NCBI RefSeq assembly: GCF_045920555.1
Contig: NZ_CP174509.1
Coordinates: 186,001-250,000 of the forward strand
DNA length: 64,000 nt
Source: Pseudalkalibacillus sp045920555
GTDB lineage: Bacteria; Bacillota; Bacilli; Bacillales; Fictibacillaceae
Reading direction: 5' to 3'
The position numbers and the translations under genes are program-made. Positions 56,046-63,837 of this stretch are shown here, in pieces. The first letter of the stretch is position 1. The number at the start of each line of letters is the position of its first letter. The notes under the pieces are model-generated. The model was not told where the DNA came from and searched no databases. It worked only from the letters and a program-made list of their open reading frames with translations.

Positions 56046-56155
56046 AAGCGAAATTTGTGAGACTCCTGCGGGAAAGCGAGCCAGGCAAGACCCCACAGTG
56101 AGGGACGAGCGAGGAGGCTTGCGGATCGCCCGCGGAAAGGGAGTGAATTTTCGTT
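56046..56155. repeat. Dispersed repeat, copy B (short, uninterrupted form)
   Basis: About 110 bp with ends GCGAAATTT and GTGAATTTTCG inverted; inner arms ACTCCTGCGGG and CCCGCGGAAAGGGAGT can pair. It lies in the sulfur operon, between the rhodanese-MBL and TusA genes, and so would be transcribed with them. Confidence 0.8.
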
Positions 56156-56187
56156 GGTAAATATAAAAAAATCAGGAGGTATTATAA

Positions 56188-56415
56188 ATGAATTCAGATA
56201 AAGTACTAGATGCAAAAGGTTTGGCATGTCCAATGCCTATTGTCAAAACAAAAAAAGCGATGGACGAAATCGATTCTGGTCAAGTTCTTGAAATCCATGC
56301 GACAGATAAAGGTTCGAAAAGCGACCTGACTGCCTGGGTAAAATCAGGCGGACACGAATTGCTTCAAGATGCAGAAGAAGATGGTGTCTTCAAGTTCTGG
56401 ATCAAGAAAGCGTAA
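56188..56415 (+). CDS. TusA-family sulfur carrier protein
   Basis: 75 residues comprising one TusA/SirA domain with KGLACPMPIVKTKKAM (Cys at about 13). It is very similar to the N-terminal half of the TusA-rhodanese fusion upstream, so one probably arose by duplication. AGGAGGTATTATAA precedes the ATG. Confidence 0.93.
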   Translation: MNSDKVLDAKGLACPMPIVKTKKAMDEIDSGQVLEIHATDKGSKSDLTAWVKSGGHELLQDAEEDGVFKFWIKKA

Positions 56416-56512
56416 AGAGAAACGGGAAGGCTCAGTACGGGAAGGATGGGTAATATGCTGCCGATGCATTCCCTTAATATGAGCCTTCTTTTTATAAAGG
56501 AGGAAAGAAATC

Positions 56513-57292
56513 ATGGATATTGCCTTTATCATCACGATATTCTCAATCGGGTTTGTCGGCTCATTTGTTTCCGGAATGGTTGGAATCGGCGGATCCATCA
56601 TCAAATATCCAATGCTCTTATATATTCCATCATTATTGGGATTTGCCGCATTCACGTCTCATGAAGTCTCAGGAATCAGTGCCGTGCAGGTGTTCTTCGC
56701 CACAATCGGAGGGGTTTGGGCTTACCGTAAAGGCGGGTATTTGAACAAAGCACTCATCATTTATATGGGTATCAGCATTCTGATGGGTAGCTTCATTGGT
56801 TCGTATGGATCAAGATTCCTATCTGAAGGTGGAATCAACATCACTTACGGTATCCTCGCAACAATCGCTGCTTTCATGATGTTTATCCCGAAAAAAGGAC
56901 TCGATGAGCAGGCGCTGGAACTCGTGAAGTTCAACAAATGGTTTGCTGCAATTCTTGCTTTGATTGTTGGAATTGGTGCGGGGATTGTTGGTGCGGCCGG
57001 TGCATTCATACTTGTTCCGATTATGCTAGTCGTTTTGAAAATCCCGACGAGAATGACGATTGCAACCTCACTTGCAATCACCTTCATTTCATCAATTGGT
57101 TCGACGATCGGAAAAATATCAACCGGACAAGTTCTATTAGTTCCTGCCATCGTCATGGTTATCGCTAGTTTAATCGCTTCCCCATTAGGTGCCAAGACAG
57201 GGCAGAGGGTCAATACAAAAATTCTTCAATGGATTTTAGCAATTTTGATCGTCGCAACATCCATCAAAATCTGGCTCGATATATTAAGTTGA
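56513..57292 (+). CDS. TauE/SafE-family sulfite/sulfur exporter
   Basis: 259 residues with about eight membrane helices. Two related halves start with GFVGSFVSGMVGIGGSIIKYP and GIGAGIVGAAGAFILVPIML, as usual for the family. AAGGAGG precedes the ATG. By position it probably exports sulfite or thiosulfate made by the persulfide enzymes, as TauE does in cst operons. Confidence 0.9.
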   Translation: MDIAFIITIFSIGFVGSFVSGMVGIGGSIIKYPMLLYIPSLLGFAAFTSHEVSGISAVQVFFATIGGVWAYRKGGYLNKALIIYMGISILMGSFIGSYGSRFLSEGGINITYGILATIAAFMMFIPKKGLDEQALELVKFNKWFAAILALIVGIGAGIVGAAGAFILVPIMLVVLKIPTRMTIATSLAITFISSIGSTIGKISTGQVLLVPAIVMVIASLIASPLGAKTGQRVNTKILQWILAILIVATSIKIWLDILS

Positions 57293-57417
57293 TTTTGTGT
57301 TTCAATTTAGAGTTCAAAGCCGAATCCTATATAAGGATGGGAAAAGGCATATGTGATCAAAGCAGTAGATAACCTGATTCATATCGTTTAAGTTTATATT
57401 GAAAAGGGAAAATCATT

Positions 57418-57436
57418 TATACGCTATAGGGTATAA
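57418..57436. promoter_or_regulatory. CstR-type operator 5
   Basis: TATACGCTATAGGGTATAA lies 32 bp before the DUF302 gene and matches the other four sites, which places that gene in the same regulon. Confidence 0.75.
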
Positions 57437-57467
57437 TAAAGACTAAATCAAAAAAGGAGATGTTTTG

Positions 57468-57854
57468 ATGTTCCATTATACGATAACCACAAATCAAAAT
57501 ATTGATGAAGCTTGCGAAACATTGGAGAAACAATTAAAGGAAGAACAGTTTGGTGTACTATGGAACTTTGATCTGAAAAATACTTTGAACAACAAAGGCT
57601 TTGAGTTCAACCGTGATTTTCGTATTTTGGAAGTCTGTAATCCGAAGGAAGCGCAGCGTGTCTTGAATCAAAACGTAATGGTCGGTTATTTCTTACCATG
57701 TAAAATGGTTGTTTATGAAGATGCTGGGGTGACGAAGATCGGGATGCCCAAACCATCATCCCTAGTAACCATGGTCAATGATAAAGAAATCACCGAAATG
57801 GCAGAGGATATTGAAAAAAGATTGATAGCATGTATGGAGAAATCAAGCGTCTAA
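57468..57854 (+). CDS. DUF302 family protein
   Basis: 128 residues from ATG 57468 (AAGGAG upstream). The DUF302 core is LEVCNPKEAQRVLNQN followed by VGYFLPCKMVVYEDAGVTKIGMPKP. The two Cys in those segments are conserved in sulfur-linked members by my recollection. The function is unknown, but the CstR-type site upstream ties it to sulfide stress. Confidence 0.88.
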   Translation: MFHYTITTNQNIDEACETLEKQLKEEQFGVLWNFDLKNTLNNKGFEFNRDFRILEVCNPKEAQRVLNQNVMVGYFLPCKMVVYEDAGVTKIGMPKPSSLVTMVNDKEITEMAEDIEKRLIACMEKSSV

Positions 57855-57995
57855 ATCCTGATTTCAGACATAGAATGTACCTGTGAGATTCAATAAACAT
57901 ATTACAAATAAGTTACAAATATTCAAAATTCTGTTTCATTGTAAGAGCTGCAGGGTAGAAGATAAGACAATTTTCAGAAACTGTTGATTTTTGCG

Positions 57996-58172
57996 ATGAC
58001 ATCCTAAGATAGTGGTGTTATAATAAAAAAAGATTTTCAGATTAGAAAATAAAAACGCAGGTGCGCCAACACCTGCGTATCATACGATAAGCTTTTCCCT
58101 TAAAGGGGATCGGCTGGACTAGAGTAGACCGTGGCCTAAAGTGTGCAGCTCAAGGACGGTCTATTTTTTATA
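57996..58172 (+). ncRNA. Putative antisense antitoxin RNA
   Basis: ATGACA (57996-58001) and TATAAT (58019-58024) are 17 bp apart with an extended -10 TG. A plus-strand hairpin (TAGACCGT/ACGGTCTA) followed by six T ends at about 58170. The resulting RNA of about 140 nt would be complementary to the 3' end of the toxin mRNA on the other strand, as in the txpA/ratA arrangement. Confidence 0.65.
58055..58080 (-). terminator. Terminator of the toxin mRNA
   Basis: On the minus strand ACGCAGGTG pairs with CACCTGCGT around TTGGCG, then TTTTTATTTT. Confidence 0.85.
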
Positions 58173-58244
58173 CGGGAATGACAATACGCTGATAATCAAC
58201 GTGGCAAACGAGATGGTAACCATCAACGTTTGAAACACTGTCAT
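58161..58244 (-). CDS. Small hydrophobic type I toxin (holin-like/TxpA-like)
   Basis: 27 residues, MTVFQTLMVTISFATLIISV followed by LSFPYKK: one membrane helix with a basic tail, the hallmark of small Bacillus type I toxins. AAAGGGGTGGTGTAAAG precedes the ATG. A minus-strand promoter has TTTACC (58327-58332) and TATAAA (58305-58310) 16 bp apart. Its mRNA would run on about 110 nt to the terminator at 58055 and overlap the antisense RNA. Confidence 0.8.
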   Translation of the reverse strand: MTVFQTLMVTISFATLIISVLSFPYKK

Positions 58245-58504
58245 CTTTACACCACCCCTTTCGAGTGTAGTGCCGACCGCCCTTGAGTACCGAAACTTAT
58301 CGTATTTATACAATTCTATCACTTTTGGTAAAATTTCTCATGATACATATGGACCAGTTATAGCACGGCCAAACCTCCTACTAATTTGGGAGAGTAGGGG
58401 TGGGACAAGCGTTATGCATGTTAAAAGTCGCAGTTAATCGTGTAGCCTGGGAATAATAGGGTATGGTATCTGTAGGCAGCAATAATCTTAATGGAGGGAA
58501 AAGT

Positions 58505-59338
58505 GTGAGTTTACAAAATGAAATCATTAAGAAGTTACATGTCAAGCCGAGCATTTTACCTGGAGAAGAGATTGATCAACGTGTTGATTTGCTGAAGCAA
58601 TATGCAAAAATGTCCGGAATGAAAGGGTATGTGCTTGGGATCAGTGGTGGCCAGGATTCTTCGCTTGCTGGCAAGCTCGCTCAGCTTGCAGTTAAACAAT
58701 TGAGTGAAGAAACTGGAAAAGAGTATACGTTCATCGCTATGCGGTTGCCTTATGGCGTCCAGAAGGATGAGGATGATGCCCAGAAAGCACTTCGTTTCAT
58801 AAATCCTGATCAGACAGTGACCTTTAATATAAAAGAGGCGGTTGATGCTTCTTATCGTTCATTCAGGGAAGGAACTGGCGAAGATTTGAGCGACTTTTTA
58901 AAAGGGAATACGAAGGCTCGTGAGCGTATGAAGGTCCAATATGATCTTGCTGCTTATCATAATCTGCTTGTCATCGGAACTGACCATGCTGCAGAAGCTG
59001 TGACAGGTTTCTTTACGAAGCATGGGGACGGAGCTTGTGACATAGCACCCCTCTTCGGCCTTAACAAAAGACAAGGAAAACTACTGTTAGAAGAACTAGG
59101 TGCTCCAAAAGCATTATATTCGAAAGTTCCAACAGCTGACCTTGAGGATGACCGGCCGGGTCTTCCTGATGAAGAAGCACTTGGATTAACCTATGAACAA
59201 ATCGATGACTACCTGGAAGGGAACGAGATCGATTCCGAAGCAAGGGATACTCTCGAAAACCATTACGTGAAAACCCGTCACAAGCGTGAAGGTGAAGTTA
59301 CGCTTTATGATGGCTGGTGGAAAAACGAATCGAAATAA
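58505..59338 (+). CDS. nadE: NAD synthetase
   Basis: NadE amidates deamido-NAD with ammonia and ATP, the last step of NAD synthesis. The start GTG 58505 follows GGAGGG and gives 277 residues (B. subtilis 272); an earlier start at 58463 is not used by relatives. The PP-loop is LGISGGQDSSLAG (about 43-55). Further conserved pieces are IGTDHAAEAVTGFFTKHGDGACDIAPL and GLNKRQGKLLLEELGAP. It lacks a glutaminase domain, so it uses free ammonia. Confidence 0.96.
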   Translation: MSLQNEIIKKLHVKPSILPGEEIDQRVDLLKQYAKMSGMKGYVLGISGGQDSSLAGKLAQLAVKQLSEETGKEYTFIAMRLPYGVQKDEDDAQKALRFINPDQTVTFNIKEAVDASYRSFREGTGEDLSDFLKGNTKARERMKVQYDLAAYHNLLVIGTDHAAEAVTGFFTKHGDGACDIAPLFGLNKRQGKLLLEELGAPKALYSKVPTADLEDDRPGLPDEEALGLTYEQIDDYLEGNEIDSEARDTLENHYVKTRHKREGEVTLYDGWWKNESK

Positions 59339-59359
59339 AAATGCTGAAGGTATTTTAAA

Positions 59360-59394
59360 GGGCTGTCCTAGAAACGTAGGGACAGCTTTTTTTA
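59360..59394 (+). terminator. Terminator after nadE
   Basis: GCTGTCCT pairs with AGGGACAGC and seven T follow. Confidence 0.88.
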
Positions 59395-59431
59395 TTTGTC
59401 TTTAATGTTGTATTTTTATGAAAATTTCTTT

Positions 59432-59779
59432 AAGCGAAATTTGCTACACTCTGCTGGAAAAGTGAGCCAGGCTAAACCCCGCAGTGATTTAAGGATCTTC
59501 GAGTATAATAATGAACTTCGACTAAATACCCCACGTCCTGTGGTAACGTCGAAGTCAGTACATCCTGTACAAGTACGTCCTGCGCCTGGGGTTATTCGGC
59601 CCAAAACTACAAGGATGGATATGAGTCCGTGGTCTTGTGGTGAACGTCGAAGCCAGCATAAGGAAAGCTTCTAAGAATTCTCATCGCAGACACGAAAATG
59701 ATTTCATTTTTGTGTTGAGATCCTGTGCAAGTGAGCGAGGAGGCTTGAGGAGCGCCCGCGGAAAGGGAGTGAATTTCTC
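59432..59779. repeat. Dispersed repeat, copy C (long form)
   Basis: It has the same outer ends as copies A and B. It contains the inner block of copy A (GATTTAAGGATCTTCGAGTA to GTGCAAGTGAGCG), plus extra sequence around 59625-59710. A 92-codon frame across it is not coding. Confidence 0.8.
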
Positions 59780-59888
59780 AAAAATAGATAATTAAGCATA
59801 GAAATTTTTAATTTAAAAGGTTTTGGTCACAATAAATAGTGGAGATAAGATTTAAGCTGAAAATTTTTGCTGAAAGGGATCCTTAATT

Positions 59889-60371
59889 ATGGTTACAGCA
59901 ATCATCGTTTGTTTCGTTACCATCTTGTCTTTTTCATCATTGAAATATTGTAAGAAACGATTTGATGTGTTGGAATTGATCATTCTTTTTCTTTTTAGCA
60001 GTTGTATCTGCCAAACCATCTTTTATAAGATATTCTCCGCTTATGACCGATTGGTTATCGTCGAATCATTTTATGCAAGTTTTTCGGTCAAACTGCATTT
60101 TGGGATGATGTTGCCATCATTACTTATCTGGGTGATGTTCGTCTTAAAATCCAAGACAGAGCTATTGACCAAATTGATCGTGTCTTTTTCGTGGATTCTT
60201 TTTAATGTGATAGGTGAGAAGATCTATCTGCTTGTTGGCGTATTAGAATCTAAAACACCAAGCTGGTATCCCTCGATCGATTTGTTTTTCGGAATGTTGA
60301 TCATCCCTGGGACATTGTTTTTTCTTGAAAAAATGAATGACGTATTACGAAAGGACCATGTTATTCAATGA
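59889..60371 (+). CDS. Membrane protein of unknown function (CBO0543-like group)
   Basis: 160 residues with about five membrane helices; GAAAGGG precedes the ATG. Its stop overlaps the ATG of the next, related gene by 4 bp. No catalytic motif is seen. The pair looks like two members of a small family of spore-former membrane proteins, a weak assignment. Confidence 0.6.
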   Translation: MVTAIIVCFVTILSFSSLKYCKKRFDVLELIILFLFSSCICQTIFYKIFSAYDRLVIVESFYASFSVKLHFGMMLPSLLIWVMFVLKSKTELLTKLIVSFSWILFNVIGEKIYLLVGVLESKTPSWYPSIDLFFGMLIIPGTLFFLEKMNDVLRKDHVIQ

Positions 60372-60884
60372 ATGTCCTCCAACCATTACTACCAGTAAAA
60401 TTTGATGAAAACGAAATATATACGATTACTATCACAATGATCGTATTCATCTTGTTCATCTATTTACATAAACGGCCAAAACAATTAATGACAAGTGAAG
60501 TCATATTGTTTTATTTTATCAATTGGTTCATTGGATCGGTTGTTGAATCGATCTTAGCGGAACCGCCTCTTGATTTATATGATACTGTGGACAAACCACA
60601 TGCAGAATTGATGGATATCATTTTACAGGGTTGGACCTATCCTTTACGATTTTGATTTCCTTGCATTTCTACGCAAGATATTTACCAAACTGGTTTTTAT
60701 ACAGTATACTGTGGACTGCCATATTGACAGCCCTGGAATTGATACGGTACACTTTTTTCAATTGTTTAAGTTCAAGGGATGGTATACCTACCATTCATCC
60801 ATGTTTTACTTTTTAATACTGATTCTGAACTTCCGTTTGTTTGAGCATTTCCGATCAACTCTCGTTATAAAAACATATGGATAA
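60368..60884 (+). pseudogene. Second CBO0543-like membrane protein, frameshifted twice
   Basis: The first frame runs MNVLQPLLPVKFDENEIYTI to LMDIILQGWTYP. One missing T near 60647 shifts it; the next frame gives FTILISLHFYARYLPNWFLY. Near 60760 a second indel shifts it again, and KFKGWYTYHSSMFYFLILIL continues to TAA 60882. Repaired length is about 172 residues. The end overlaps the 3' end of the convergent gene. Confidence 0.75.
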
Positions 60885-61377
60885 GGACAAAAATCAAAAA
60901 AATATAAGCGGCATAACGATGGAACCTTCTGCGTTTTCCAGAAGACTTTTTCTTTCTTAAATACCCTGTCACCAGTAAAGGGATCAAAGCACAAACAGCC
61001 AGGAACCCTGATACACCTGATACGGTTTGTCCCCATCCTTCGCCCAACATATGAACAATGTGAAAAAGTATAGAAGTTACACCTAAAATAGCCATCGCTA
61101 CGTGGAATCGTATAAAAATCCGTGTAAAGGTGACTATTTTTTTTCGTATCGAGGTTTGCCCTAAATTGCTGATCAATCGTAAAAAGATATAGAGCAAGAA
61201 TGAAAGGAGAAAATAAGACAAAGCGGTATATGCCCAAAGAATAGCTTTTGTATGATTGTTTGGCGTCATCAATAAATAGACGAACCATGGAGAGGACAGC
61301 AAACAAACAATCACCATACTCTGCCAGACATTGATCTGGTATAAGAACTTGAACAATTGCATTTTCATTGATCCCAT
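60865..61377 (-). CDS. Membrane protein with conserved-looking histidines
   Basis: 170 residues with five membrane helices. His residues lie at matched depths in later helices (FHVAMAILGVTSILFHIVHML, RRRFHRYAAYIFLIFVLIHMF), a pattern seen in heme-b or ferric-reductase-like membrane proteins. This is suggestive only. The start may be ATG 61377 or 61368; the ribosome sites are similar. It is convergent with the broken gene upstream. Confidence 0.6.
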   Translation of the reverse strand: MGSMKMQLFKFLYQINVWQSMVIVCLLSSPWFVYLLMTPNNHTKAILWAYTALSYFLLSFLLYIFLRLISNLGQTSIRKKIVTFTRIFIRFHVAMAILGVTSILFHIVHMLGEGWGQTVSGVSGFLAVCALIPLLVTGYLRKKKSSGKRRRFHRYAAYIFLIFVLIHMFL

Positions 61378-61461
61378 CCATTCCTGAGCGTATTCAACAC
61401 TTCCTCTTAGACAATTGCATATTCTGCATTATAGACGAATATCACAATTGGGGGAAGAAGT

Positions 61462-62859
61462 ATGGGGATTGAGCTGACTATGCTCCATGGTGTGTATCTC
61501 TTATTCATTTTCATCATAATCGGTATCATGATCATGCGAAGAGACACTACACTTGTCTGTGTGATTGGCATTTTCCTTTTAGGATTGATTGCTTCGAATT
61601 CGTTGAACATAGCAGTAAGCGGGGTCTTCAACAGTTTCATTTTTGCTATCCGTGAACTTTTAGGAACGATTCTCATCATCTCGATCATTGTTGCGATGAG
61701 CAGGATTTTGATAAGACTTGGCATAAATGAGGTGATGATATCACCATTTACAAAAATGATCAGGACACCTACACTTGCTTATTGGACGATTGGAATCTTG
61801 ATGATGGTCATATCCTGGTTCTTCTGGCCATCTCCAGCAGTTGCTTTATTAGGAGCTGTTCTTTTACCTGTCGCTTTAAGAGTCGGACTGCCCGCTCTCG
61901 GAGTAGCAATGGCCATGAACCTCTTCGGGCATGGGATTGCATTGTCGGGAGATTATATCATACAAGGTGCGCCAAAGCTCACTGCTGATGCGGCAGGGAT
62001 ACCAGTAGGGGAAGTCATGGCGGCGAGTGTTCCGCTTGTGATCATTATGGGAGCAGTAACGACAGTGGTGGCATTTTGGATGCTGAAAAGGGATATGAGG
62101 AAAGGGAAATTAATTGTTTCAGAGGAAGAATTGATTCTCCACCAGGAGGATGAAAAGCATGAGGTCTTATCTTTTCAAACGAAGAAAACACTCGCACTCT
62201 TGATCCCTGTTGTGCTTCTGATCGATGTCGTGGTCATGTTCACCCTTGATTTACAGGGAGGAGATGCGACAGCACTTATAGGTGGTACGGTCATTTTCAT
62301 CCTGATCCTGATCGCTATGATGGGTTACCGGAATCAAGGGCTGGAGAAAATTACATCTTATATGATTGAAGGTTTTCAATTCGGTTTTAAAGTGTTTGGT
62401 CCAGTAATCCCTATTGCCGCATTTTTCTACATGGGAGACGCTGGTTTCACATCGGTGTTCGGAGAGTTGTTGCCTGAGGGATCACAAGGGATTGTAAATG
62501 ATCTCGGTTATGCACTAGCCCAGAACGTCCCTGTGCATGATTCAATTGCAGCCATTACTTTAACAATTGTGGGTGCGATAACAGGATTGGATGGATCGGG
62601 ATTCTCAGGAATCTCATTGGTAGGTTCGATTGCGAGCCTATTTGCTATAGCAATAGGCAAAGGAATCGCAACTTTAACTGCTCTTGGCCAAATATCAGCT
62701 ATTTGGGTTGGCGGAGGTACGCTTGTTCCATGGGCACTGATTCCAGCAGCTGCAATTTGTAATGTCAGTCCCTTTGAACTCGCCAGAAGAAACATGCTCC
62801 CGGTCATCATCGGCCTGTTGGTAACGACAATCGCCGCAATGTTAATCCTATCCATTTAG
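61462..62859 (+). CDS. YhfA-like membrane transporter
   Basis: 465 residues with about 12 membrane helices. GGGGGAAGAAG precedes the ATG. Characteristic stretches are GVFNSFIFAIRELLGTILIISIIVAMSRI, ISWFFWPSPAVALLGAVLLPVALRVG and MNLFGHGIALSGDYIIQGAPKLTADAAGIP. The sequence resembles B. subtilis YhfA, a putative sodium- or proton-coupled transporter; the substrate is not known. It precedes the cyanophycin genes, but a terminator lies between. Confidence 0.75.
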   Translation: MGIELTMLHGVYLLFIFIIIGIMIMRRDTTLVCVIGIFLLGLIASNSLNIAVSGVFNSFIFAIRELLGTILIISIIVAMSRILIRLGINEVMISPFTKMIRTPTLAYWTIGILMMVISWFFWPSPAVALLGAVLLPVALRVGLPALGVAMAMNLFGHGIALSGDYIIQGAPKLTADAAGIPVGEVMAASVPLVIIMGAVTTVVAFWMLKRDMRKGKLIVSEEELILHQEDEKHEVLSFQTKKTLALLIPVVLLIDVVVMFTLDLQGGDATALIGGTVIFILILIAMMGYRNQGLEKITSYMIEGFQFGFKVFGPVIPIAAFFYMGDAGFTSVFGELLPEGSQGIVNDLGYALAQNVPVHDSIAAITLTIVGAITGLDGSGFSGISLVGSIASLFAIAIGKGIATLTALGQISAIWVGGGTLVPWALIPAAAICNVSPFELARRNMLPVIIGLLVTTIAAMLILSI

Positions 62860-62916
62860 AATAGACTATTCCTAAAACCTATGTGTATAAGAATAGGATA
62901 ATTTGAATAAACTAGT

Positions 62917-62952
62917 AAAAATCACTCATTTTGAAAAGTGGGTGATTTTTCG
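62917..62952 (+). terminator. Terminator after the YhfA-like gene
   Basis: AAAATCACTCA pairs with TGGGTGATTTT around TTTTGAAAAG; a few T follow. Confidence 0.8.
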
Positions 62953-63012
62953 GTTTTGCGCGCCCAAATATTGGGTATAAGATATCACTTCTTGTTAAAG
63001 GTGAGATGAAGA

Positions 63013-63837
63013 GTGATTAAGAGGAGCGGGGATTTATTCATCATCGGCGGGAATGAAGATAAGGAAGGTGATCTGGAAGTCTTATCTATTTTCGTAGAAG
63101 ATGCGATTTCGAGTGGCGGTAAAATTGGTATTTTAACTACTGCTACGGGATATCCAGAGGAAATCGGTAGTGAATACCGGGACATTTTCTTGAAGCTTGG
63201 AGCCTCTAAGGTTGATCTATTACATATTAATACCCGTGAAAAAGCTGATGAGGAGTCGTTTACAAATCAAGTCCATGGTCTATCAGCATTATTCATGACT
63301 GGCGGAGATCAGAATAGGCTTTCGAGCATCATAGGAGGAACCGCTTTTTTTAAAGAGGTGCAAAAAGCCTGGCAAAATGGAATGATTATTGCAGGAACAA
63401 GTGCGGGTGCCGCCATCATGAGCAGGCATATGATCGTTTCAGGAAAGACAAAACTGAAGCATGACAAGATTCACGTAGAAATTGGTGTGGGCTTCGGATT
63501 TCTTGAAGATGTCGTCATCGACCAACACTTTTCCCAAAGAGCCCGCTTTGGTCGTCTGCTACACGCAATTGCGCATAACCCCCAGGTTATCGGAGTCGGA
63601 ATTGATGAAAACACAGCCATCTGGGTGAAGGATGGCGGTAAGTATTTTGAAGTTATTGGTGAACATTCAGTAACTGTAATAGATGGTTGCAAACTCTCAT
63701 TTGTGGATATTGCAGATGAAGCAGAAAGTGATGAAGTGACGATAACAGGTGTACAGCTGCACTCTATTGCAAAAGGCTATCAATTTGACTTGGAGAACCG
63801 TAAGTTAATCAAGAAAGAGAAGGGATCTGCCCAATGA
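63013..63837 (+). CDS. cphB: Cyanophycinase
   Basis: CphB is a serine exopeptidase that releases beta-Asp-Arg dipeptides from the storage polymer cyanophycin. It starts at GTG 63013 after AAAGGTGAGATGAAGA and has 274 residues. The S51 nucleophile lies in IIAGTSAGAAIMS (Ser at about 136). LFMTGGDQNRL (about 96-106) and the IDQHFSQRARFGRL stretch are typical of cyanophycinases rather than dipeptidase E. Its stop overlaps the next gene's ATG by 4 bp. Confidence 0.92.
   Translation: MIKRSGDLFIIGGNEDKEGDLEVLSIFVEDAISSGGKIGILTTATGYPEEIGSEYRDIFLKLGASKVDLLHINTREKADEESFTNQVHGLSALFMTGGDQNRLSSIIGGTAFFKEVQKAWQNGMIIAGTSAGAAIMSRHMIVSGKTKLKHDKIHVEIGVGFGFLEDVVIDQHFSQRARFGRLLHAIAHNPQVIGVGIDENTAIWVKDGGKYFEVIGEHSVTVIDGCKLSFVDIADEAESDEVTITGVQLHSIAKGYQFDLENRKLIKKEKGSAQ

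Noticed and set aside
59396..59674. 92-codon frame
   Set aside because: Covers the long form of the dispersed repeat; similar frames in the other copies are not conserved.
60806..61381. 191-codon minus-strand frame
   Set aside because: It is the wrong frame over the real membrane protein at 60865-61377, which has clear helices and conserved-looking His.
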